This document shows, one piece after another, positions 6,901 to 13,526 of a stretch of DNA of 64,000 nt (position 1 is the stretch's first letter; each line of letters begins with the position of its first letter). Where the stretch lies: assembly GCA_964475835.1 (NCBI GenBank), contig CAYYYL010000012.1, positions 14,986 through 78,985 of the forward strand. Reading direction: 5' to 3'. The notes beneath the pieces were generated by a model. The model saw only the letters and a program-made list of their open reading frames with translations. It was not told where the DNA came from and made no database searches. Origin of the DNA: JABDCI01 sp964475835. GTDB taxonomy: Bacteria; Verrucomicrobiota; Verrucomicrobiia; JABWAM01. The translations under genes were made by a program, and so were the position numbers.

Positions 6901-9469
6901 TCTGCGCCATCGCCGTTCCTCCCTGGTTGTGAATGACCGGGGCGGCCTGATTCTTAAAGAAGGTACTATTCTGGACCGCGAGACTTCCTGCTGAAACATA
7001 CACGGCACTGCCGAGCATCTGATTTCGGCCCCAAGCCATCAAATTCTGATCGGTAAAAAGGCAGTTGATGAGATTCAATACGCCGGATCCCTGATACATC
7101 GCACCGCCATGGGCAAAACTCCAATCCGGAGTACTCGGTCCCGGCATCAGATAGCATTGGTTGGCGCCAAAAGAACAGGCCCGGAAGGAATTGGTTCCGG
7201 TATCACACCACACCGCCCCCCCACGCGCATAGCGCCCCGGTGCAGTGAAAATGGTATAGGCGTCCGCCTGGTTGTTCTGAAACCGGCAGCGGATGAAGGA
7301 GGAATTTCCCGAAATTTTCACCGCCCCTCCGGCGGTGTCGATTCCTGAAGTAAACGAGGGGTTCAAACTGTTGCCCTCGAAAACCCCATCCTGAACGTTC
7401 AAACTTCCCTTGCTCATCACCGCCTTTATCGCCCCGCCGCCATACACCGCGGAGTTGTTGGTGAAATCGCAGCTTTGAAGATTGAGATCACCCTGCTTGA
7501 AGGTGGCATGAATAGCTCCTCCGTCGTCTGTTGACCGGTTATTGTAAAATCGGCAGCTCTTGATGACAGGAACGCCATCCTGAAGTCGTAGCGCTGTGCG
7601 CGTGGCCCCTTGAAAGACACATCCTTGCAGAACACTCCCCGCCAGCGCGTTGGTGAGGACCATCCCCTGCCAGCCATTCGAATTCCCAGGAGCAGGTTGG
7701 AAAAGGACAGGCTTGTCCGACTGTCCCTGAACTTTCAGCAATCCCGAGGCTTTGATCCCACTGTTCGTTTGAAAGAGAACGATCACACCGGGATCAATCG
7801 TCAGGTTGCTGACCACGAGATCTCCCGTCACAAGGTACGGGGACGTTGACTCCGACCAGACCTGCCCATTCACGACGCCACTCACCAGCGTGGGTGCACG
7901 CACCACGACCGTCACCGTCGCTACAGCGGAGTCGGCACGTCCGTCATTCGCCTTATACGTAAAAGTATCGGTCCCAACGTAACCCGCCACCGGAGAATAA
8001 ACAAAATCAGTTCCCGTTCCTGAAACGGTTCCATGCACAGGAGGACTCACCACCCCGTATGTCAGGACATCCAGATCGCTGTCGGTTCCCGAGACGCGAA
8101 TCGTGACGGAAGCCCCCATACCCGTGCTTGCACTGCGGGCAAGCGCCACAGGAGGGTGATTTCCGGCAACCCCAACCTCGGAAAACACCACCTGCGTGGA
8201 ATTCGTTCCCGTATTGGCGCTCACTTGAACAAGGTTCGTCCCAAAGCCCAACCCAAGTTTGAGATAAGCCGATACCACGCCGTTCGTTGAAGTCCGCACA
8301 ATGAGAGTCGTCCCCGGCGTGGAATCGGGCGTGACAGCGAGTTGAGCTCCCCCCTGGGTGACACTGAATTTCACCGGGGCATTATTGAGATTCGCGCCCG
8401 CAACAACCGCCTTGACCGTAAGTGGAAGCATTAGAAAGGAATTGGTCGGAGCCACCTGGCGATCCCCTCCCACAACACTCAAGACGGGAACCACTCCGTT
8501 GAAATAGTCCGTGGGGTCACTGGCACTCTGAAACTCCTGCAGATTGGAACGACCATCTCCATCCAAATCTCCAACGGGATCGACGCTCAGGGTCTGAAAA
8601 TATCGAAGTCTCCAACTATCCAGCATGCCCAGGGAACCCGTGTCCCCATCAAAATCACCCGTACCCACAATCTGCCATTGTCCGGGAAGGACAGACCCCG
8701 GAACCCAGCTGATGCCCGAAAGGACCGTGGTCCCATTCATGAATGTCACCGCACGATCCCCCGTTAACGCGTTCTGCCAGATCAGATCGGGTTTGCCGTC
8801 CTGATTTAAATCCCCTACGGCCGCAACCTGCCAGGAAGGGGGAACTGTGCCCACCGGAATCAAGCCGCCGGGAACCAGATTGTTGAAAAGCTGAAGACTG
8901 ACATCCCCCGTCCCAGCATGCTCCACCACCAGATCCAGAAAGCCGTCCCCATTAAAATCCCCACATCCCTTGACCTGAAGAGCCACCGGCCAGGTGGCAA
9001 AAACCATGCTGTTTGTAATCTGCCCACCGCTCATGAAGGAAAAAATGCGCCCCCCCGTTGTCGTGTTTTGCCAGACAAGTGTGGTGCTTACATCCCGGCG
9101 AAAATCCCCAGCCGCCGCAATCTGCCATTCCGTGGGCACATTCGCGACATAGACCGCATTGCTTGCGACACACCCCGACATCAACAAGCCCCACCGATCC
9201 CCGGTCGTTGTGTTCTGAACAAGGATATCAGGACTTGGATCGGTATTCAGACGGCCAACCCCCGCGATTTTCCATTCGGGCGGAAGGGTGGCAAATGGAA
9301 CGGCCACCGTGGAGGTCGTTCCATTCATGATCGTGACAAAACGCTCCCCTGTGGAGGTGTTTTCCCAAAGGACATCCGTCCTCCCATCCCCGGCAATCGC
9401 GTTCCACACCATCGAAAGGTGAATGAAAACCAGAAAGGTCCGAAAGCACAAAACAGGCCTGAAACTCAT
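3971..9469 (-). CDS. Giant secreted VCBS / Ig / right-handed beta-helix protein
   Basis: 1832 residues from the ATG at 9469, chosen because a signal peptide follows directly (MSFRPVLCFRTFLVFIHLS, cut near NAIAG); the frame is open 14 codons further upstream. Domains in order: about five VCBS/FG-GAP-like repeats (residues 27-280; GDFNGDGFLDLV, GDLNQDGKPDLI); a calcium motif GDLDGDGRSNLQEF; a Big_1-like domain; a cadherin/tandem-95-type Ig domain (HPPVALA to DSAVATVTV); a first right-handed beta-helix with polymorphic-OMP-like GGAI turns (about 533-945); an Ig domain; a second beta-helix (about 1041-1376 plus the last 80 residues). Two beta-sandwich repeat units split the second helix. No anchor or C-terminal sorting signal is evident. 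Likely an extracellular adhesin or carbohydrate-binding protein; catalytic activity cannot be claimed. Confidence 0.8.
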   Translation of the reverse strand: MSFRPVLCFRTFLVFIHLSMVWNAIAGDGRTDVLWENTSTGERFVTIMNGTTSTVAVPFATLPPEWKIAGVGRLNTDPSPDILVQNTTTGDRWGLLMSGCVASNAVYVANVPTEWQIAAAGDFRRDVSTTLVWQNTTTGGRIFSFMSGGQITNSMVFATWPVALQVKGCGDFNGDGFLDLVVEHAGTGDVSLQLFNNLVPGGLIPVGTVPPSWQVAAVGDLNQDGKPDLIWQNALTGDRAVTFMNGTTVLSGISWVPGSVLPGQWQIVGTGDFDGDTGSLGMLDSWRLRYFQTLSVDPVGDLDGDGRSNLQEFQSASDPTDYFNGVVPVLSVVGGDRQVAPTNSFLMLPLTVKAVVAGANLNNAPVKFSVTQGGAQLAVTPDSTPGTTLIVRTSTNGVVSAYLKLGLGFGTNLVQVSANTGTNSTQVVFSEVGVAGNHPPVALARSASTGMGASVTIRVSGTDSDLDVLTYGVVSPPVHGTVSGTGTDFVYSPVAGYVGTDTFTYKANDGRADSAVATVTVVVRAPTLVSGVVNGQVWSESTSPYLVTGDLVVSNLTIDPGVIVLFQTNSGIKASGLLKVQGQSDKPVLFQPAPGNSNGWQGMVLTNALAGSVLQGCVFQGATRTALRLQDGVPVIKSCRFYNNRSTDDGGAIHATFKQGDLNLQSCDFTNNSAVYGGGAIKAVMSKGSLNVQDGVFEGNSLNPSFTSGIDTAGGAVKISGNSSFIRCRFQNNQADAYTIFTAPGRYARGGAVWCDTGTNSFRACSFGANQCYLMPGPSTPDWSFAHGGAMYQGSGVLNLINCLFTDQNLMAWGRNQMLGSAVYVSAGSLAVQNSTFFKNQAAPVIHNQGGTAMAQNSIFYFNNSNGPQISGSVQVDFSDVYGMAPGTGNIHLNPALDGQNRPVAPSPTIDAGNPAPAYNDTLFPPSLGSVRNDMGHFGGPGAIDWNGGAPVIVSPPESQAVALGRSATWRIVTGGDLPLSYQWQKNRVNIPGATQATYVTPPLFFADSGSTYRVIVSNGVGSITSPEAVLTVPARGPTPVGGTIAGQFWDASMSPVLVTNDLLINDLEIQPGVTIQFQSNTAVRVNGVIKALGTQSQPIVFQAAGTNSVSWQGLLFQNTIPGSEFHWCVFKGASNSALRLVENVPVIDHCSFFNNSSENRGGAIDLVLSKGDLNLPGCTFTNNTAFAAGGAISAVLSNGTFTADHCVFRGNMTDPAFTPYVDTQGGAVRVFGSSILTRCDFSNNQARALTIYAATGRYAQGGAIWAGGGTNSFRGCSFLDNACYVNAGPSTPDWSFASGGAVYQDSGILTLFNDLFARNDLIAGGRKMILGSALCVSTGGMYAANCSFIGNKTAPAVHNDHGGAEVVNSIFYFNNEVSHNYPGGWSGIYWQGPMNNWGSVPNGGLNLTGAKKLKFMARGETPGISLEFFAGGITGAYPDTLPKLSTGFITLTNVWKQYELDFTGKDLSRVSGGFGFVYTWADNAASNPTGWVFYVDNIMIDNGGAAGPTNSVPALPLPHAIYKEAHDRYYLPSGWMGDAGALQFSAVDTSTPGSGTQSIRVDYSAALSITNGWAGIYWQNPDDNWGTIFRAGYNLTGAAKVKFMARGAMAGVKVKFVAGGIAGPFPDTFRAETPVLTLGTAWQSYEINLAGMNLSDVIGGFSFIIAKADNPGGATFYLDDIVYDNGGLAPLPTTPPTPVLPFWIYKDVHDQYVPSGWMGNTSAMSLSDSSKRNPAEGSRCIKISYLMPTWDAQISGDMKVEYSDVQGGFNAIGNIEEDPVFDGSYRMLTNSPTVDAGNPASGSNDAVLPPAVGTSRNDMGHLGGPGAVYWQ
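4212..5339 (-). other. Two-unit repeat cassette inside the second beta-helix
   Basis: The first beta-helix ends SIFYFNNSNGPQISGSVQV and continues into FSDVYG. The second reads SIFYFNN, then about 376 residues of unrelated sequence, then DAQISGDMKVEYSDVQG. The inserted block begins at a GGWSGIYWQ element, runs through a full second repeat (NGWAGIYWQ), and stops just where a third GWAGIYWQ would start. It is therefore close to two whole units of the repeat family found tandemly at 24674-30090. The reading frame is kept across both joins. Either a domain insertion or an assembly join at repeats would look like this. Confidence 0.7.
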
Positions 9470-9588
9470 AGGGGGAGCACCGATCCTACCCCCACGGACC
9501 CCCCATCTCAATCAAATGACAGGACCCACATTCGCAAGTCTAATACCAGCGACTAAAACCTCCCTTGGACACCGCCAAAAAATTCGCC

Positions 9589-10395
9589 TTACGTCAGAAG
9601 TTTTAACACGTTCTGAGCCGCAAGATTGCCATGGGAAACCGCCGAAACCGCAGCCCGGTTCAAGATACCATTCTTTGCCAGATTTGTGCTTTCCTCTGCA
9701 AAATCAACATCCGAAATCCGTGAATTGGCCTGAATCGTATTCAGCCGCTCCGACTGAATGTTTCCCGAGGTGTAACTGAGCGCAGCCACATCGGCATTCA
9801 CCTTCGCCCGACTCGAGGCAATATTCTGAATGGAGGAGCTGATCTGGCTGATGGCCAATTGGGCCGCATCCGGCGTCAACACATTGCTCGTACTGATTCC
9901 GGATACATCACTCCCGGCATCCGCAATCGACAGCGTGTACACATTGGATCCGGAAGCATCCACCGCCGTTCCCACATTCTGACTGGCATCAAAAACCCGG
10001 GTTCCATTGAAGGATGCATTCTGAACCTCGTTGTTGATCTGGTCGCGCACCTTGGAGAACTCCTCATTCAATGCGGTGCGGTCATCGGCATTCAAAGTCC
10101 CATCCTTGGCCCTTACAGCAAGCTCGCTCAAGCGACCCAATTGCCCCTGAATCACATTCAAAAATCCATCCGCCGTCTGAGCAAATGAGGTGAGATTCTG
10201 GACCCCCTCCGAAGCCGCACTCAAACTCCGGGTTGCCGCATCCAGCTTGCTGGAAACCGCCGCCGCGGTCGGATCGTCCGAAGGATCCGCAAATTTTTTT
10301 CCCGAGGCCAAACGCTTCCCCGACTTCTGCAAACCATCGTTTGTCAATCGCAGATAGTAGAGGGCATTCTGGGATGAAATTTCAGATAAACTCAT
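9589..10395 (-). CDS. Flagellin
   Basis: 268 residues from the ATG at 10395, which follows a strong Shine-Dalgarno (GGAGGTTTACC); the longer open frame upstream lacks one. The N-terminal D0/D1 region carries NDGLQKSGKRLASGKKFADP with DDPTAAAVSSKL, and the C-terminal D1/D0 region carries SRISDVDFAEESTNLAKN and ends NLAAQNVLKLLT. The central part is short, so surface domains D2/D3 are absent. No fliS, fliD, csrA or other flagellar gene is adjacent; neighbours are the giant secreted protein and rbfA. It could be the main filament protein or an accessory one. Confidence 0.93.
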   Translation of the reverse strand: MSLSEISSQNALYYLRLTNDGLQKSGKRLASGKKFADPSDDPTAAAVSSKLDAATRSLSAASEGVQNLTSFAQTADGFLNVIQGQLGRLSELAVRAKDGTLNADDRTALNEEFSKVRDQINNEVQNASFNGTRVFDASQNVGTAVDASGSNVYTLSIADAGSDVSGISTSNVLTPDAAQLAISQISSSIQNIASSRAKVNADVAALSYTSGNIQSERLNTIQANSRISDVDFAEESTNLAKNGILNRAAVSAVSHGNLAAQNVLKLLT

Positions 10396-10479
10396 GGTAA
10401 ACCTCCAATGGATGGTTGGATTCGATGGGCCATGCCCCTCCCGGGGTATTTGGGTGAGAGACACTCTCTTGACTCCCAC

Positions 10480-10508
10480 AATATCCACCCGTTTTGCACA
10501 CTTGTCAA
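10480..10508 (-). promoter_or_regulatory. Putative flagellin promoter
   Basis: On the minus strand TTGACA (10508-10503) is followed by 17 nt and GATATT (10485-10480), about 85 nt upstream of the flagellin ATG. The -35 is a perfect sigma-70 match and the -10 fits four of six. No sigma-28-type (TAAA-N15-GCCGATAA) element was seen, which is unusual for a flagellin. Confidence 0.45.
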
Positions 10509-10545
10509 TGGGTGTACAATTGAGAACTCAGGCAATATTTGCATT

Positions 10546-10574
10546 TTGCAATTCCGACAAACTCCCCCTAAAAT
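10546..10574 (+). promoter_or_regulatory. Putative rbfA promoter, near-leaderless
   Basis: TTGCAA at 10546-10551, a 17-nt spacer and TAAAAT at 10569-10574, nine bases before the rbfA ATG at 10584. A start point 6-8 nt after the -10 would leave only one to three untranslated bases. Confidence 0.45.
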
Positions 10575-10583
10575 CAAGGTCTT

Positions 10584-10958
10584 ATGTCAGATTTTAGGAT
10601 GAAACGAGTGAATGAGCAGGTGAAGCGAGAACTCAGTGCCCTGATTCGGGAATACCTGCCAGTGGAAGACCATGGGGTGATTTCCGTGACCGACGTGGAT
10701 GTCTCCAAGGATCTCCGAACGGCAAATGTTTACTTCAGCATCGTGGGAATGCCAAGGCACGAGGAAAACGCCATCGAAGCCCTGGAAAAAGTCCGGGGAA
10801 GCCTCCAGCATGATCTCTCCCGAAAGGTGATGATGAAGTACACCCCCTGCCTTGTGTTCAGACACGATCGGGGGCTGGAACGCGGAGAACGAGTGACCCG
10901 CATTTTGGACGATCTGGAACGGGAATCCCCAACCTCCCATGACGACTCTGGGGAGTAA
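10584..10958 (+). CDS. rbfA: Ribosome-binding factor A
   Basis: 124 residues with the RbfA fold pattern: MKRVNEQVKRELSALIREYL at the N-terminus, ISVTDVDVSKDLRTANVYFSI in the KH-like core, and the C-terminal helix ending DRGLERGERVTRILDDLERE. RbfA binds the 30S subunit and helps 16S rRNA 5'-end maturation, especially in the cold. In many genomes it sits between infB and truB; here it leads a stretch with ilvE and the mcsA-mcsB-clpC genes, about 97 nt upstream of ilvE, so it has been moved from its usual neighbourhood. Confidence 0.93.
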   Translation: MSDFRMKRVNEQVKRELSALIREYLPVEDHGVISVTDVDVSKDLRTANVYFSIVGMPRHEENAIEALEKVRGSLQHDLSRKVMMKYTPCLVFRHDRGLERGERVTRILDDLERESPTSHDDSGE

Positions 10959-11054
10959 CATTCGCCACGAATAAGGACTTCGTATAAAAATTGAAATGAA
11001 TTCTTGTGTGACTCAGCTCCTTTGTGTTTCTTGGGTCAAACACGACAGCACTGT

Positions 11055-11927
11055 ATGAAAATCTACATCGACGGAAAATTCTATGGCGAGAAAAACGCGA
11101 AGATTTCCGTATTCGATCATGGCCTCCTGTACGGAGATGGTGTGTTTGAAGGTATTCGCGCCTACAACGGACGGATCTTTCGCCTGGAGGAACACATCGA
11201 CCGCCTCTTCCTCTCCGCCAAGGCAATATTGCTTGAAATTCCCCTTTCCAAGCCGGACCTGATCGAGGCCGTGGCCAGAACCTGCGCCGCAAACAAACTG
11301 CGTGACGGCTATATCCGCCTCGTGGTCACACGCGGAATCGGAAATCTCGGACTCAACCCCTTTAATTGCAAAAAACCCACCATCATCATCATTGCCGACA
11401 AAATCACCCTCTATCCGGCGGAAATGTATCGCAAGGGCCTTGATCTGATCACCGTCCCCACCACCCGTGTCGCCGCCTCGGCCTTCAACCCCGCCATCAA
11501 GTCCCTCAATTACCTTAACAACGTCCTTGCCAAAATCGAAGCGATCCAGGGGGGCGTTCTTGAGGCCGTGATGCTCAACCACCATGGCTATATCGCGGAA
11601 TGCACGGGAGACAACATCTTCATCGTTCGCGGAGGCCGGATCGTGACCCCCCCCACCTCCGCAGGAGCCCTTGCGGGCATTACCCGCCAGGTGGTTTTCC
11701 AGCTCGCACGCGAACACCTCGGCATGGATGTGTGTGAGGAAAATCTCACACGCTATGACGTTTTTACCGCAGACGAATGCTTCCTGACAGGCACTGGCGC
11801 CGAAATCATCCCCGCCGTGAAACTCGACGGTCGCGTCATTGGCACCGGCAAACCCGGCGAGATCACGGCTCGCCTGATGGAACAGTTTCGCGAGACCACC
11901 CTTCACGAAGGCCACCCCATCCGATGA
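11055..11927 (+). CDS. ilvE: Branched-chain amino acid aminotransferase (class IV)
   Basis: 290 residues from the ATG at 11055 (MKIYIDGKFYGEKNAKISVFD); the frame is open 17 codons earlier but lacks typical class IV sequence there. Fold type IV PLP enzyme: FDHGLLYGDGVFEGIRAYNG at the N-terminus, catalytic lysine at about K149 in AIKSLNYLNN, and GVLEAVMLNHHGYIAECTGDNIF, then FLTGTGAEIIP at the C-terminal phosphate-binding region. It interconverts branched-chain amino and keto acids with glutamate. The TGA overlaps the mcsA ATG (ATGA), so the two are translationally coupled. D-amino-acid aminotransferase is the closest alternative but less likely from length and motifs. Confidence 0.9.
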   Translation: MKIYIDGKFYGEKNAKISVFDHGLLYGDGVFEGIRAYNGRIFRLEEHIDRLFLSAKAILLEIPLSKPDLIEAVARTCAANKLRDGYIRLVVTRGIGNLGLNPFNCKKPTIIIIADKITLYPAEMYRKGLDLITVPTTRVAASAFNPAIKSLNYLNNVLAKIEAIQGGVLEAVMLNHHGYIAECTGDNIFIVRGGRIVTPPTSAGALAGITRQVVFQLAREHLGMDVCEENLTRYDVFTADECFLTGTGAEIIPAVKLDGRVIGTGKPGEITARLMEQFRETTLHEGHPIR

Positions 11928-12430
11928 AATGTGACGTATGCAAAGAGGCTGAGGCCACCGTCCACCTGACCCAGATCGTCAGCGGGGCGATGCAGAAAAT
12001 CGACCTCTGCGAATCCTGCGCAAAAGCCAAGGGAGTTTCCGACCCCACCGGTTTCTCTCTTGCAGACCTCCTCCTCGGTCTCGGACAGGAAAGCGCCAGC
12101 CCCACCGCACTCGCCGTGGAAACCCGCTGCCCCGGCTGCGGTATGACCCAAAGCGATTTCAAGAAATCAGGTCGCCTCGGCTGCGCCCAGTGCTATGATA
12201 CCTTTTCCGAAGGACTCTCGCCGCTCCTCAAAAGCATGCACAAAGGAGAGCAGCACATCGGGAAAACCCCTCCCGGACATTCCGAAAATCTCGCATTCGC
12301 TGAACGCCTCAAGATCCTCAAACGTGATCTCGAACATGCCGTGAAGGCGGAAAACTTCGAGGCCGCGGCAAGTCTGCGCGACCGAATCAAAAAATTGGAA
12401 CAGGAAAGCCGTGCCAAAATCAAAACCTGA
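11924..12430 (+). CDS. mcsA: McsA, zinc-binding activator of protein arginine kinase
   Basis: 168 residues from the ATG overlapping the ilvE stop. Two zinc-finger cysteine sets are visible: MKCDVC with LCESC, and CPGCGMT with LGCAQCYDTF. The C-terminus holds a UVR motif (LKRDLEHAVKAENFEAAASL, then RDRIKKLEQE). This is the McsA layout. In Bacillus, McsA binds and activates McsB and links it to ClpC. The gene overlaps mcsB by 20 nt, which supports a shared complex. UvrB/UvrC-like proteins share the C-terminal motif but not the zinc fingers. Confidence 0.9.
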   Translation: MKCDVCKEAEATVHLTQIVSGAMQKIDLCESCAKAKGVSDPTGFSLADLLLGLGQESASPTALAVETRCPGCGMTQSDFKKSGRLGCAQCYDTFSEGLSPLLKSMHKGEQHIGKTPPGHSENLAFAERLKILKRDLEHAVKAENFEAAASLRDRIKKLEQESRAKIKT

Positions 12431-13526
12431 ACACTCGTCCTCCGGAACACCGCCATCGGGAGATCTCCCCGATAATATCGTCATTTCCAGTCGAGTACGC
12501 CTCGCCCGCAACCTCCAGGGACACCCCTTTCCCGGTTGGGCTAAGAAACCCGATCGTCTTCGCGTGGTCGAGGTGATCCGCCCCGTTGTCCACGAAACCT
12601 CCGACATGGAGGGCGGTTTCTGTGAAACCATGGACAATCTCTCGGCCATCGAAAAACAGGTCCTCGTGGAACGCCACCTCATCAGTCGCGAACACGCAGC
12701 CAAGAATGTCGGCAGCGCCATCGTCATCAACCGCCCCGGCACCATTGCCGTGATGATCAACGAAGAGGATCACATGCGGATGCAGGCCATCATGCCGGGG
12801 TTCCGCCTTCATCAGGTCTACGAAATGATCGACCAGCTCGACACCAAACTCGGCACCAAACTCCCCTTTGCCTTCTCCCCCAAACTCGGGTTCCTCACCG
12901 CCTGCCCCACCAACGTCGGCACCGGCATGCGGGCCTCCTCCATGATCCATCTTCCAGCCCTGGTGCTGACCGATCACATCAACAAGATCGTCCAGGCCGT
13001 CAACAAACTGGGTCTCGCCGTTCGAGGACTGTACGGTGAGGGTACGGAAGCCCTGGGCAACCTCTTCCAAATTTCCAACCAAACCACGCTTGGCGAAAAG
13101 GAGTCCGACATCATCGACCGTCTCGTCAAAGTCATCGCCGAAATCGTGAAGCACGAACAGAACGCCCGCCTGACCCTCATTGAAAAAAATCCACGCATGG
13201 TCTACGATCACGTGGGACGCGCGTACGGGATCCTCGCCAATGCACAAACCATCACCTCCAAGGAGACCATGAACCTCCTCTCGATGCTGAGCCTTGGAAT
13301 CGATCTTGGCCTGTTCGATGAATTGACCCACAGCACCGTGGACCAGTTATTCATGGACACCCAACCCGCACACCTTCAGCGGAATCACAATAGTCAGAAA
13401 ATGTCGGCGGAGGATCGTGATGGTTTGAGAGCCGACTACATTCGTGCTAAACTTCTGGGAATCAAACGCCCCAAATTTGCACCCATCCCCAAAAAGCCCC
13501 AGGATGATAAAGAGGAAACCAAATGA
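12411..13526 (+). CDS. mcsB: McsB, protein arginine kinase
   Basis: 371 residues of the ATP:guanido phosphotransferase family. Visible are IVISSRVRLARNLQGHPFP (ATP-binding arginines), the loop MINEEDHMRMQAI, the catalytic cysteine at about C165 in TACPTNVGTGMRAS, and RGLYGEGTEALGNLFQISNQ. Bacterial McsB phosphorylates arginines on substrate proteins, marking them for ClpC(P). Length matches McsB rather than creatine/arginine kinases, which carry a longer N-terminal lobe. It overlaps mcsA upstream and shares ATGA with clpC downstream. No CtsR repressor gene is present, unlike the Firmicute ctsR-mcsA-mcsB-clpC operon. Confidence 0.92.
   Translation: MPKSKPEHSSSGTPPSGDLPDNIVISSRVRLARNLQGHPFPGWAKKPDRLRVVEVIRPVVHETSDMEGGFCETMDNLSAIEKQVLVERHLISREHAAKNVGSAIVINRPGTIAVMINEEDHMRMQAIMPGFRLHQVYEMIDQLDTKLGTKLPFAFSPKLGFLTACPTNVGTGMRASSMIHLPALVLTDHINKIVQAVNKLGLAVRGLYGEGTEALGNLFQISNQTTLGEKESDIIDRLVKVIAEIVKHEQNARLTLIEKNPRMVYDHVGRAYGILANAQTITSKETMNLLSMLSLGIDLGLFDELTHSTVDQLFMDTQPAHLQRNHNSQKMSAEDRDGLRADYIRAKLLGIKRPKFAPIPKKPQDDKEETK

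Noticed and set aside
9541..9549. TAATACCAG motif also present near 33239
   Set aside because: Nine bases shared in two intergenic spots, with flanks that do not align; likely chance.
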